A stretch of 64,000 nucleotides of DNA from Enterobacter wuhouensis (GTDB lineage Bacteria; Pseudomonadota; Gammaproteobacteria; Enterobacterales; Enterobacteriaceae): NCBI RefSeq assembly GCF_004331265.1, contig NZ_SJOO01000010.1, positions 62,001 through 126,000 of the forward strand. Reading direction: 5' to 3'. The notes below the pieces were generated by a model. The model had not been told where the DNA came from. It ran no database searches and was given only the letters and a program-made list of their open reading frames with translations. Positions 1-8,413 of the stretch are shown here, piece after piece. The position numbers and the translations under genes are program-made. How positions within the stretch are numbered: position 1 is the stretch's first letter; every line of letters starts with the position of its first letter.

Positions 1-1696
1 TGAGCTGCTTGAAATCGGAGTACAGCAGGATCGGCGATTTAAAGGTCAGACGGTGCGCCTGGCCTTCGGCCTCGCAGAAGACGTTCATCTCGCGGCCGAT
101 GCTGGTCGCCAGCGACATCACGTGCGCTTCGCGCAGCGGGTCGATCGGCGGGTTGGTCACCTGCGCAAACTGCTGGCGGAAGTAGTCGTAAATAATGCGC
201 GGCTGGCTGGAGAGCACGGCAAACGGGGTATCGTCACCCATAGAGCCGACCGCTTCCTGGCCGTTTTCGCCGAGCACGCGGATAACAGAGTCCAGCTCTT
301 CCGCACTGTAGTTAAACTGTTTCTGGAAGCTCGCGAGGGTGTCGTCGTCCATTTCGCGGCTGCCCACCTCTTCGTCCGGCAGGTCCTCGAACGGCACCAG
401 GCGACGGACGTTTTTCTCCATCCACTCTTTATACGGATGACGGCTTTTCAGATCGTGATCGGTCTCGGCGGAGTGCAGGATGCGGCCGCCGCGGGTGTCG
501 ATAACCATCAGCTCGCCCGGGCCGACGCGGCCCTTCTCGACCACTTCGTCAGGCTGGTAATCCCAGATCCCGACCTCAGAGGCGCAGGTGATGAGCTTGT
601 CTTTGGTGATGACGTAGCGTGCCGGACGCAGGCCGTTACGGTCCAGGTTACAGGCAGCGAAGCGACCGTCGGACATCACGATGCCCGCCGGGCCGTCCCA
701 CGGCTCCATGTGCATGGAGTTAAAGTCGAAGAACGAACGCAGCTCGGGGTCCATATCCGGGTTGTTCTGCCAGGCCGGCGGCACGAGCAGACGCATGGCG
801 CGCACGATGTCCATCCCGCCCGCCAGCAGCAGCTCCAGCATGTTGTCCATTGAGCTGGAGTCAGAGCCGGTTTCGTTTACGAACGGCGCGGCATCGTGCA
901 GGTCAGGGATCAGCGGCGTCTGGAACTTATAGGTACGGGCGCGGGCCCACTGGCGGTTACCGGTGATGGTGTTGATCTCGCCGTTGTGCGCCAGATAGCG
1001 GAACGGCTGTGCCAGCGGCCAGCGTGGAACGGTGTTGGTGGAGAAGCGCTGGTGGAACAGGCAAATGGCCGATTCCAGACGCAGGTCCGCCAGGTCCAGG
1101 TAGAAGCGCGGCAGGTCAGCCGGCATACACAGACCTTTATAGATGTTTACCAGGTTCGAGAGGCTACAGACGTAGAACTCTTTATCCTCCTGGAGACGTT
1201 TTTCAATGCGGCGGCGGGCGATAAACAGGCGGCGTTCCATATCGCGTGGACGCCAGCCCGCAGGCGCGTTGACGAAAATCTGTTCAATGCGAGGCAGCGA
1301 GGAGAGGGCGATTTCACCGAGCACCCCTTCGTTGGTTGGCACATCGCGCCAGCCGACAATAGACAGGGTTTCACGCTGAAGTTCTTCTTCGACGATGCGG
1401 CGTGAGGCGGCAGCCTTTTCAGTGTCCTGATTCAGGAACAGCATGCCGACAGCGTAGTTTTTGGCTAAACGCCAGCCGCGCTCTTCCGCCACGATGCGGA
1501 AGAAACGATCCGGTTTTTGCAGCAGCAGGCCGCAACCGTCGCCGGTTTTACCATCGGCAAGGATGGCACCACGGTGCTGCATACGGGCCAGTGCGTGAAT
1601 AGCGGTACGCACTACCTTGTGGCTAGGTTCGCCTTCTATGTGGGCGATCAGGCCGAAACCACAGTTATCCTTCTCAAGGGATTTATCGTACAACAT
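1..1696 (-). CDS. gltB: Glutamate synthase (NADPH) large subunit, N-terminal part, cut by window start
   Basis: Large subunit of glutamate synthase, which makes two glutamates from glutamine and 2-oxoglutarate in the GS-GOGAT ammonia assimilation route. About 565 codons are present; the family has about 1,486. The start is the ATG at 1696, with a GGGGAGG ribosome site just upstream. An 11-residue propeptide MLYDKSLEKDN precedes the catalytic Cys12 of the class II glutamine amidotransferase domain (CGFGLIAHIEG). The rest of the amidotransferase domain and the start of the central domain are seen, including the FHQRFSTNT and HNGEINT motifs. It diverges from yhcC across a long AT-rich control region. 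In E. coli Lrp activates this promoter; here that is inferred. Gene identity is very secure. Confidence 0.97.
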   Translation of the reverse strand, partial: MLYDKSLEKDNCGFGLIAHIEGEPSHKVVRTAIHALARMQHRGAILADGKTGDGCGLLLQKPDRFFRIVAEERGWRLAKNYAVGMLFLNQDTEKAAASRRIVEEELQRETLSIVGWRDVPTNEGVLGEIALSSLPRIEQIFVNAPAGWRPRDMERRLFIARRRIEKRLQEDKEFYVCSLSNLVNIYKGLCMPADLPRFYLDLADLRLESAICLFHQRFSTNTVPRWPLAQPFRYLAHNGEINTITGNRQWARARTYKFQTPLIPDLHDAAPFVNETGSDSSSMDNMLELLLAGGMDIVRAMRLLVPPAWQNNPDMDPELRSFFDFNSMHMEPWDGPAGIVMSDGRFAACNLDRNGLRPARYVITKDKLITCASEVGIWDYQPDEVVEKGRVGPGELMVIDTRGGRILHSAETDHDLKSRHPYKEWMEKNVRRLVPFEDLPDEEVGSREMDDDTLASFQKQFNYSAEELDSVIRVLGENGQEAVGSMGDDTPFAVLSSQPRIIYDYFRQQFAQVTNPPIDPLREAHVMSLATSIGREMNVFCEAEGQAHRLTFKSPILLYSDFKQL

Positions 1697-1791
1697 ATCA
1701 GTGAACCTCCCCAGGCTCGTCGGGCTTCCCACTGAACTTTACCGTGGCGCACAGGCACAGAAAGAGCATGGCGACGGGGTTTGCGTTTCAT
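1648..1791 (-). CDS. Candidate leader peptide overlapping the gltB start
   Basis: A 47-codon reading frame starts at ATG 1791, about eight bases after a GAGG ribosome site, and ends inside gltB, overlapping it by 49 bases in another frame. Its first part, MKRKPRRHALSVPVR, is basic. From memory, a very similar string (TRKPRRHALSVPVR) forms the N-terminus of an older, longer annotation of E. coli GltB, where it is in frame. Here the offset to the gltB ATG is 95 bases, so it cannot be a GltB extension. Conserved protein sequence despite a frame change would suggest a separately translated leader. Translation is not proven. Confidence 0.4.
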   Translation of the reverse strand: MKRKPRRHALSVPVRHGKVQWEARRAWGGSLICCTINPLRRITVVSA

Positions 1792-2341
1792 ACGCGGACC
1801 TCGCATTCGCCCTCTTAATATCCTTTTCGCGCAGGTAAACAAGTTTGAGGACTTGCTTCAGAGGGAATCTCAATTACTGCATAAATATGATGAGCAGGCT
1901 GCTCATCCAGAAAGCTTCCAGCGGATTTCCAACTTATCGGGAATTGGTACACAGGTCAAATGGCAATCTTATTTATACAAAAATGTGCTAAAGAGGTATT
2001 AACTATTTGTATTTAAAAGATATTTAACTATTTTTACAACCAGCAAACGCCCTGAAAAGAGCCTGCGTAGTGTGATCTGACTCACTATATGAAAGCGGTA
2101 TTATCGATGTAGCGTGCTGAATAGCGGTTTTATGACAGAATAATAATCTGGATGGTGCTTCAGACCCGCATAAAATCACTGTTTTTCAGTGTCGGCGCTA
2201 TAACTGAAAAAAACCATCCGAACATAAGGAAAAGTAATCACGACCGGCGTGAATGAAATTGCAGTAATCTTGATTATTTATTCAAATAGATAAAGGCCGT
2301 CCTGGGCGATTGATCCAGGTCATCGCCGACAGAGGCTAAAA
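1697..2341. promoter_or_regulatory. Divergent control region between gltB and yhcC
   Basis: About 650 bases lie between the gltB ATG and the first possible yhcC start. Apart from the leader frame near 1791 no convincing gene is seen. The stretch from about 1960 to 2040 and that around 2265-2295 are very AT-rich, as expected for Lrp and IHF sites, which are known in the E. coli gltBDF control region several hundred bases upstream. A GGATGGT at about 2151 is mirrored by ACCATCC at about 2214. No individual operator was assigned with confidence. Confidence 0.55.
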
Positions 2342-2383
2342 ATGGCAGGCTTGTCCCCTTTCTTCGGGACGGTCTATCAGATT

Positions 2384-3325
2384 ATGCAGTTACAGAAATT
2401 AGTCAATATGTTTGGTGGGGATCTTTTGCAGCGCTATGGGCAAAAGGTTCATAAGCTGACGCTGCACGGCGGCTTTAGCTGCCCGAATCGCGACGGCACC
2501 ATTGGACGCGGCGGCTGCACCTTCTGTAACGTGGCCTCCTTTGCTGACGAAGCCCAGCAGCATCACTCTATCGCGGAACAGCTTGCGCATCAGGCCAGCC
2601 TGGTGAACCGTGCGAAGCAGTATCTGGCCTATTTCCAGGCCTACACCAGCACGTGGGCGGAGGTGCAGGTGCTGCGTTCTATGTACCAGCAGGCCGTCAG
2701 CCAGGCCAATATTGTCGGGCTATGCGTGGGCACGCGCCCGGACTGCGTGCCGGACGCGGTGCTGGATCTGCTCAGCGAATACAAAGAGCTGGGCTATGAG
2801 ATCTGGCTGGAGCTGGGGCTGCAGACCGCACATGACAAAACCCTGCACCGCATCAATCGCGGGCATGATTTCGCCTGCTACCAGCGCACCACGCGCCTGG
2901 CACGCGAGCGCGGGCTGAAGGTCTGCTCCCATCTGATCGTCGGCCTGCCCGGTGAAGGGCAGCAGCACGGCCTTGAGACGCTGGAAAGGGTAGTGGAAAC
3001 CGGCGTGGACGGCATCAAGCTGCATCCGCTGCACATCGTTACGGGAAGCATTATGGCGAAAGCCTGGGAGGCCGGGCGGTTAGGCGGTATTGAGCTGGAG
3101 GACTACACGGTGACGGCGGGGGAGATGATTCGCCACACGCCGCCGGAGATTGTCTACCACCGCATCTCCGCCAGCGCCCGCCGCCCAACGCTTCTGGCAC
3201 CGCTCTGGTGCGAGAACCGCTGGACGGGGATGCTGGAGATCGACCGCTATCTGCAGGAGCAAGGCGTACAGGGGTCGGCGCTGGGCCGCCCGTGGGTTCC
3301 CCGTCTACCGACGACGTCCACCTAA
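2384..3325 (+). CDS. yhcC: Radical SAM protein YhcC with altered C-terminus
   Basis: Radical SAM protein of the TIGR01212 family; the reaction is not established. The cluster-binding cysteines are seen near residue 40 as CPNRDGTIGRGGCTFC, with three Cys in a spaced arrangement typical of this family. The start at 2384 gives MQLQKLVNMFGG and 313 residues, close to the 309 of E. coli. An in-frame ATG at 2342 has a better ribosome site (AGAGG) and would add 14 residues. The last nine residues, VPRLPTTST after LGRPW, differ from the E. coli ending I remember (LPPTE). They are read from DNA antisense to the end of yjgR, with a 21-base convergent overlap. The body of the protein is intact, so it is probably functional. 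Confidence 0.93.
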   Translation: MQLQKLVNMFGGDLLQRYGQKVHKLTLHGGFSCPNRDGTIGRGGCTFCNVASFADEAQQHHSIAEQLAHQASLVNRAKQYLAYFQAYTSTWAEVQVLRSMYQQAVSQANIVGLCVGTRPDCVPDAVLDLLSEYKELGYEIWLELGLQTAHDKTLHRINRGHDFACYQRTTRLARERGLKVCSHLIVGLPGEGQQHGLETLERVVETGVDGIKLHPLHIVTGSIMAKAWEAGRLGGIELEDYTVTAGEMIRHTPPEIVYHRISASARRPTLLAPLWCENRWTGMLEIDRYLQEQGVQGSALGRPWVPRLPTTST

Positions 3326-4807
3326 CAGACTCCCCAGCATGCCGCGCACAATCTGATTGGTGACCTGCCGCGCGGCGCTTTTTGCCATGGTCTGCACTAC
3401 GCCGTCGCGTTTTCCGCCGCGTGGCCCGGTGGTGCCGAACAAGATATCTTTTAGCCCGCCGAGAATGCCGTCATCCACGGCGACAGTCTGGCCTTTGGCG
3501 GCTGGGGCATCCTGAGATTCCGCTGTCGCCTGTACGCCCTTCTGCAACATCTCAAACGCGGACTCCCGGTCGACCTCGTCTTCGTACTTGCCGTAAACCG
3601 GGGAGTGGTTAATCAGGCCGTTACGTTCATCGTCGGTAACGGGTCCCATCCGCGAGCAGGGCGCGATTACCATGGCGCGTTCCACCACGGACGGGCTGCC
3701 CTTGGCATCCAGGAAGGAGATCAGCGCTTCACCGGTGCCCAGCGCCTGGATCGCGGTTTCGGTATCAAAGGCCGGGTTGGCGCGCATGGTTTGCGCGGCG
3801 GCTTTCACCGCTTTCTGATCCTTCGGCGTAAAGGCGCGCAGGGCGTGCTGCACGCGGTTGCCGAGCTGGCCCAGAACGTTATCGGGGATATCCGACGGGT
3901 TTTGTGAAACAAACCAGACGCCAACGCCTTTAGAGCGGATCAGGCGAATGACCTGTTCAATTTTATCCAGCAATACCTGCGGCGCGTCGTTAAACAGCAG
4001 GTGCGCTTCGTCAAAGAAGAACACCAGCTTCGGTTTTTCCAGGTCACCCGCTTCCGGCAGCTGTTCATACAGTTCGGAGAGCATCCACAGCAGGCTGGCG
4101 GCGTAGAGCTTCGGCATCTGGTAGAGCTTTTCTGAACTCAGAATGTTGATGATACCTTTGCCATTGCTGTCGGTGCGCATCCAGTCTTTGATATCCAGCA
4201 TCGGCTCGCCGAAGAAGTGCTCGGCGCCCTGTTGCTCCAGCGTCAGTAGCCCGCGCTGAATGGCCCCAACCGAGGCGCTGCTGATGTTGCCGTACTGGTT
4301 CTGGAAGGACTTGGCGTTATCGCCGATGTACTGGGTAATGGCGCGCAGATCCTTGAAATCAAGCAGCAGTAACCCCTGATCGTCGGCAATGCGGAAGATG
4401 ATATTCAGCACGCCGGACTGCACGTCGTTGAGGTTAAGCAGACGGGCCAGCAGCAGCGGGCCGAGATCGGAGACGGTGGCGCGCACCGGATGGCCTTTTT
4501 CACCGAAGATATCCCATACCACCACCGGATTGTTATGCGGCGTCCAGTCGGTGATGCCAATATTCTTCAGCCGTTCAAGCAGTTTTTCAGAGGCAGTCCC
4601 TTCCTGAGCCACACCGGTTAAATCGCCCTTTACGTCAGCCATAAAGACCGGCACGCCAATCTCTGACAATGATTCCGCCAGCTTTTGCAGGGTGACGGTT
4701 TTTCCCGTCCCGGTGGCGCCGGTGATCAAGCCGTGGCGGTTCGCCATCGCGGGCAGTAAAAACAGCTCTTTTTCCAGCGTCCGGGCAATTAACAATGGTG
4801 TACTCAT
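3305..4807 (-). CDS. yjgR: HerA-like ATPase YjgR (DUF853 family)
   Basis: A 500-residue P-loop ATPase of the DUF853 / helicase HerA-like family, the same length as E. coli YjgR; cellular role unknown. The Walker A motif GATGTGKT is at residues 30-37 and the Walker B stretch LVFFFDEAH is near residue 265. The C-terminus is basic and glycine-rich (LLGGRRR). The gene converges on yhcC and overlaps its last 21 bases. It diverges from the dihydroxyacetone kinase gene across about 135 bases. In K-12 it follows lptG, not yhcC, so it marks the left edge of a rearranged block. Confidence 0.93.
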   Translation of the reverse strand: MSTPLLIARTLEKELFLLPAMANRHGLITGATGTGKTVTLQKLAESLSEIGVPVFMADVKGDLTGVAQEGTASEKLLERLKNIGITDWTPHNNPVVVWDIFGEKGHPVRATVSDLGPLLLARLLNLNDVQSGVLNIIFRIADDQGLLLLDFKDLRAITQYIGDNAKSFQNQYGNISSASVGAIQRGLLTLEQQGAEHFFGEPMLDIKDWMRTDSNGKGIINILSSEKLYQMPKLYAASLLWMLSELYEQLPEAGDLEKPKLVFFFDEAHLLFNDAPQVLLDKIEQVIRLIRSKGVGVWFVSQNPSDIPDNVLGQLGNRVQHALRAFTPKDQKAVKAAAQTMRANPAFDTETAIQALGTGEALISFLDAKGSPSVVERAMVIAPCSRMGPVTDDERNGLINHSPVYGKYEDEVDRESAFEMLQKGVQATAESQDAPAAKGQTVAVDDGILGGLKDILFGTTGPRGGKRDGVVQTMAKSAARQVTNQIVRGMLGSLLGGRRR

Positions 4808-4944
4808 GATGCACGTCCTCTCTTAGTCCTGGGTGCAGTATAGGCAACCTGACGGCAAAATGGCTGAGTAAATTGCTGACTTTGCGGCGCATTACCCAGC
4901 GCGGACTATGCTTTTGCATACGGTTCACAACATTTTGGGAAGCT

Positions 4945-6591
4945 ATGTCCAGATTCTTTTTTAACGACCGCAAACAGCTGGTCAACGACGCCATTGAAGG
5001 TATTCTGATCTCGGCCCCGCGTGGCAACCTCGTCAAGCTTGATATCGACCCGGCGATTCGCGTGGTGGCGCGCGCCGACTGGGATAAAAGCCGCGTGGCG
5101 GTCATCTCCGGGGGCGGTTCGGGTCACGAACCCGCGCACGCCGGGTTTGTCGGCAAAGGGATGCTGACGGCGGCAGTGTGTGGAGACCTGTTTGCCTCCC
5201 CGAGCGTCGATGCGGTGCTAAATGCCATTGTGGCGGTGACGGGCGATCGCGGCTGTCTGCTGATTGTGAAAAACTACACCGGCGACCGTCTGAACTTCGG
5301 CCTGGCGGCTGAAAAGGCCAAACGCTACGGGCTGAAGGTCGAGATGGTGATTGTCGCAGACGACATCGCACTGCCGGATAACAAGCAGCCGCGTGGTATC
5401 GCGGGAACATCGCTGGTGCATAAGATTGCGGGCTATGCGGCAGAGCAGGGTAAATCGCTGAGCGACGTGCGGAACATTGCGCAAGAGGCCTGCGACAGCC
5501 TCTGGAGCCTGGGCGTGGCAATGCAAACCTGCAACCTGCCGGGCAGCGACGATGAAGAGGGGCGCATTAAGCAAGGCCACGTGGAGCTGGGGCTGGGCAT
5601 TCACGGCGAGCCGGGTGCATCTGTGGTGGATACGCAAAACAGCAAGGAGATTATCGACACGCTGGTGAAGCCGTTAAAGGCGCAGGCGGGCGAAGGGCGC
5701 TTTGCGGTGCTGATTAACAACCTCGGCGGCGTCTCGGCGCTGGAGATGGCGCTGCTGACCAAAGAGCTGGCGCATTCGGCGCTGAAAGACGATATTGCGT
5801 ATCTCATCGGTCCTGCGCCGCTCGTCAGTGCGCTCGACATGAAGGGGTTTTCGCTCACGCTGCTGAAGCTAAACGATCTCTTTGAAAAAGCGATTCACGC
5901 CGAGGTGGAGACGCTGGGCTGGCAAAAGCCCGTAGCGTTTGCGCCGTTGCGCACCGTTTCCCATAGCGCGATCCACGATCGTGTGGAATACACCCCGTCG
6001 AACAATCCGCAGGTGAGGGAGCACGTCTCTTCGGTGACGAAGACGCTAATCCAGCTGGAAAACCGCCTGAACGCGCTGGATGCCAAAGTGGGTGATGGCG
6101 ATACCGGTTCTACTTTTGCGCAAGGCGCGAGGGATATTGCGCAGCGCCTGGAGGAGAACAATCTTCCGCTGAACGACGTCTCTACGCTGCTGCTGCTGGT
6201 GGGCGAGCGGCTGGCGACGGTGATGGGCGGATCGAGCGGGGTATTGATGTCGATCTTCTTCACGGCGGCGGGGCAAAAGCTTCACGATGGGCAGCCGCTG
6301 CCGGAGGCGCTGCTGAGCGGGCTGGCGCAGATGAAGCAGTACGGCGGGGCAGATCTCGGCGATCGCACGCTAATCGACGCGCTGCAGCCGGCGCTGGAGG
6401 CGTTGCGGAAAGGCGATATCGAGTCAGCGGCGAAGGCCGCGCAGCAGGGCGCGGAGGCCACGGCGAAGATGGCAAAAGCCGGAGCGGGGCGCTCGTCGTA
6501 CGTGAATAAAGAGAATCTGGACGGCGTGATGGACCCGGGGGCGGTCGCGGTGGCAGAGGTGTTTAAGGCCATGGTAGAAGCAAAACGGTAA
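4945..6591 (+). CDS. dhaK: ATP-dependent dihydroxyacetone kinase, single chain
   Basis: A 548-residue single-chain kinase that phosphorylates dihydroxyacetone with ATP to DHA phosphate, like the Citrobacter freundii enzyme (about 552 residues). The N-terminal DhaK domain carries GGGSGHEPAH near residue 55 and His220 in GIHGEPGA, the residue that binds DHA covalently. The C-terminal DhaL domain has the Mg-ATP aspartates at 379, 384 and 386 (DAKVGDGDTGST) and the VMGGSSGVLMS loop. The start was chosen at 4945 (MSRFFFND), with GGGA upstream. A strong hairpin overlaps its stop. It stands alone without dhaD, dhaR or PTS dhaM partners. In K-12 idonate genes lie between yjgR and ahr at this point. 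Confidence 0.94.
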   Translation: MSRFFFNDRKQLVNDAIEGILISAPRGNLVKLDIDPAIRVVARADWDKSRVAVISGGGSGHEPAHAGFVGKGMLTAAVCGDLFASPSVDAVLNAIVAVTGDRGCLLIVKNYTGDRLNFGLAAEKAKRYGLKVEMVIVADDIALPDNKQPRGIAGTSLVHKIAGYAAEQGKSLSDVRNIAQEACDSLWSLGVAMQTCNLPGSDDEEGRIKQGHVELGLGIHGEPGASVVDTQNSKEIIDTLVKPLKAQAGEGRFAVLINNLGGVSALEMALLTKELAHSALKDDIAYLIGPAPLVSALDMKGFSLTLLKLNDLFEKAIHAEVETLGWQKPVAFAPLRTVSHSAIHDRVEYTPSNNPQVREHVSSVTKTLIQLENRLNALDAKVGDGDTGSTFAQGARDIAQRLEENNLPLNDVSTLLLLVGERLATVMGGSSGVLMSIFFTAAGQKLHDGQPLPEALLSGLAQMKQYGGADLGDRTLIDALQPALEALRKGDIESAAKAAQQGAEATAKMAKAGAGRSSYVNKENLDGVMDPGAVAVAEVFKAMVEAKR

Positions 6592-6607
6592 CAACCGTTA
6601 CCGTTTT
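6582..6607 (+). terminator. Terminator overlapping the end of dhaK
   Basis: A perfect 11-bp stem, AAAACGGTAAC (6582-6592) with GTTACCGTTTT (6597-6607), and a four-base AACC loop, ending in a T run. The left arm covers the kinase stop codon. Confidence 0.8.
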
Positions 6608-6617
6608 TAGTGTTTGC

Positions 6618-6652
6618 GCCCTCTCCCAGTGGGAGAGGGTTGGGATGAGGGC
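6618..6652. repeat. Short extragenic palindrome of the CCCTCTCCC...GGGAGAGGG type
   Basis: CCCTCTCCC and GGGAGAGGG form a nine-bp stem with a short loop, followed by TTGGGATGAGGGC. I recall this motif as scattered between genes in many enterobacteria. It lies between the convergent ends of the kinase gene and ahr. Confidence 0.55.
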
Positions 6653-6683
6653 AACAGGCCGCACATTCCCCGGCAATGTCATA

Positions 6684-7703
6684 TCAAAAATCCGCTTTCA
6701 ACACCACGCGGTAACGGGCCTTGCCGTCGCGCACGTGCTGGATCGCTTCGTTGATCTTCGACATCGGATACAGCTCGGTGGTTGGTGCCACTTTGGTGCG
6801 TCCGGCAAACTTCATCAGCTTGCGCAGTTCATATGGCGTCCCGGTCGCAGAACCGGAAATGCTGCGATCCCCGCCGATCAGGGTAAACGCCGGAACCGGC
6901 AGGGGCTTCATTACGGCACCCACGGTGTGGAAGTTACCGCCATAGGCCAGCGCTTCGAAGTACGGCTGCCAGTCGAGATCGACGTTCACGGTGTTGATGA
7001 TCAGGTCAAACTGACCCGCCAGCGCGTTCAGCGCGTCCGGATCGCGGCTGTTCACCACTTTATCCGCACCCATCGCCAGCACTTCTTTCTCTTTCGCCGG
7101 GTTGGAGCTGAATGCCGTCACTTCGCAGCCCATCGCGTGCAGCAGCTTGATGGCGATATGCCCCAGGCCGCCAATACCGATCACGCCCACGCGGCTGGTG
7201 GCGGTGATATGGTGCATCAACAGCGGTTTGAAGACGGTGATACCGCCGCACAGCAGCGGCCCTGCGGATTCGATATCAATGCTGTCCGGCAGCGGGATGA
7301 CCCATTGCCAGTCGGCGCGCAGCTTATCGGCGAAACCACCTTTGTTGAGAATGGTCGGCGTAGCCCCTTCGAGGCAGTTGATCTGGTTCCCGCTGATACA
7401 GGCGTCACAGTGGCCGCAGCTGCGTGCCGTCCAGCCAATGCCCACGCGCTGGCCAACCTTCAGCCCTTTGTCCTGCGCGGCGCTACCGAGCGCCACCACG
7501 CGGCCAATGACTTCGTGCCCGGCAACCAGCGGATAGCTGGAGAAGCCCCATTCGTTGTCGATCATCGAGAGATCTGAGTGGCAGATCCCGCAGTAATCAA
7601 CCTGCACTTCGACGTCTTCTGCTTTTAGTTCGCCCGCATCGTACTCGTACAGCTCAAGTTCTGCACCCGCCTGCGGTGCGGCGTAGCTTTTTATCTTCGA
7701 CAT
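6684..7703 (-). CDS. ahr: NADPH-dependent zinc aldehyde reductase / alcohol dehydrogenase Ahr
   Basis: A 339-residue cinnamyl-alcohol-dehydrogenase-type enzyme nearly identical to E. coli Ahr (YjgB), which reduces a wide range of aldehydes with NADPH. Seen are the catalytic zinc ligands in CGICHSDL and GHEVIGR, the structural zinc cysteines in CGHCDACISGNQINC, and the Rossmann motif GIGGLGHIA near residue 180. The start at 7703 (MSKIKSY) gives the family length and has a GGGGGA ribosome site. An upstream extension was rejected. In K-12 the next gene is the leuX tRNA; here it is yjgM, another altered joint. Confidence 0.95.
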   Translation of the reverse strand: MSKIKSYAAPQAGAELELYEYDAGELKAEDVEVQVDYCGICHSDLSMIDNEWGFSSYPLVAGHEVIGRVVALGSAAQDKGLKVGQRVGIGWTARSCGHCDACISGNQINCLEGATPTILNKGGFADKLRADWQWVIPLPDSIDIESAGPLLCGGITVFKPLLMHHITATSRVGVIGIGGLGHIAIKLLHAMGCEVTAFSSNPAKEKEVLAMGADKVVNSRDPDALNALAGQFDLIINTVNVDLDWQPYFEALAYGGNFHTVGAVMKPLPVPAFTLIGGDRSISGSATGTPYELRKLMKFAGRTKVAPTTELYPMSKINEAIQHVRDGKARYRVVLKADF

Positions 7704-7786
7704 CGTGTTTCCCCCGTTATGGTGTGAACTGAGAGTGTAGAGCATTCAGTTTACAGCCGCTTAACAGAAGAGGGCAGGAACAAAAT

Positions 7787-8290
7787 TTACAGACTTTTCA
7801 GCATTCTGACTTCGCAGTCAACGTGGCCGGTACAGCCCAGCGGCGCATCGATATGCTCAAAGCCCAGATGCTCATACAGGCCAATAGCCTCTTTGAGGAA
7901 GGCGGTCGTTTCGAGGTAACAGCGCTTAAAACCCTGGGTGCGCGCGTGCTCAAGGGCAACGAGGGCCAGCTTCTTCGCCAGGCCCTGCCCACGCACAGAC
8001 GGCAGGAAATACATTTTCTGCAGCTCGCAGATGTCCGGCTCGCTGCAGCTGAGTGGCGCAACGCCACCGCCGCCTACGACCTTGCCATCCTGCTCAAGTA
8101 TCCAGTAGGCGTGCCCCGGCTGGCTGTAGAGCTGGAACAGTTCGTCCAGGTTCGGGTCGGCAACCGTGTAGCCTTTGTCAGCGGTCAGGCCGTATTCGGC
8201 GGAAACGGTGCGGATAACGGCGGCGATAGCCCGGTTATCCTGCTCGGCGATCGGGCGCATTGTCGTCGCGACGGGGGTAATCACGCTCAT
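7787..8290 (-). CDS. yjgM: GNAT-family N-acetyltransferase YjgM
   Basis: A 167-residue GNAT acetyltransferase, the same length as E. coli YjgM; substrate not established. The acetyl-CoA loop is seen as LPSVRGQGLAKKL around residue 100, and the C-terminal FLKEAIGLYEHLGF segment is typical of the fold. The start at 8290 aligns with the E. coli protein. In-frame ATGs up to 8356 would lengthen it, and none has a strong ribosome site. It lies downstream of valS on the same strand, past a perfect hairpin. K-12 has yjgN between them, and it is absent here. Confidence 0.9.
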   Translation of the reverse strand: MSVITPVATTMRPIAEQDNRAIAAVIRTVSAEYGLTADKGYTVADPNLDELFQLYSQPGHAYWILEQDGKVVGGGGVAPLSCSEPDICELQKMYFLPSVRGQGLAKKLALVALEHARTQGFKRCYLETTAFLKEAIGLYEHLGFEHIDAPLGCTGHVDCEVRMLKSL

Positions 8291-8376
8291 AGCATTACTC
8301 ATTACAAAGATTGACACACAACTGCTGTTAATAGCACCGCAGAAAGGGGAGTGCAAGCGAGGAGTTTTCAGGAAGG

Positions 8377-8408
8377 TTACCCCTTACGCCCTGAAGCGTA
8401 AGGGGTAA
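8377..8408 (-). terminator. Perfect 13-bp hairpin after valS
   Basis: TTACCCCTTACGC (8377-8389) and GCGTAAGGGGTAA (8396-8408) pair perfectly around a six-base loop, six bases after the valS stop. No long T run follows on the minus strand, so termination may be partial or the hairpin may protect the 3' end. Confidence 0.6.
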
Positions 8409-8413
8409 AAGCA

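Noticed and set aside
1781..2002. 73-codon plus-strand frame in the gltB upstream region
   Set aside because: No ribosome site, AT-rich regulatory DNA, no recognisable protein.
2342..2383. Longer YhcC start adding MAGLSPFFGTVYQI
   Set aside because: It has the better ribosome site, but the family starts at MQLQKLVNMFGG; kept only as an alternative in the yhcC entry.
7704..7786. tRNA or integrase remnant at the ahr-yjgM joint
   Set aside because: Searched by eye because leuX follows ahr in K-12; no acceptor stem, T-arm or integrase-like sequence is present.
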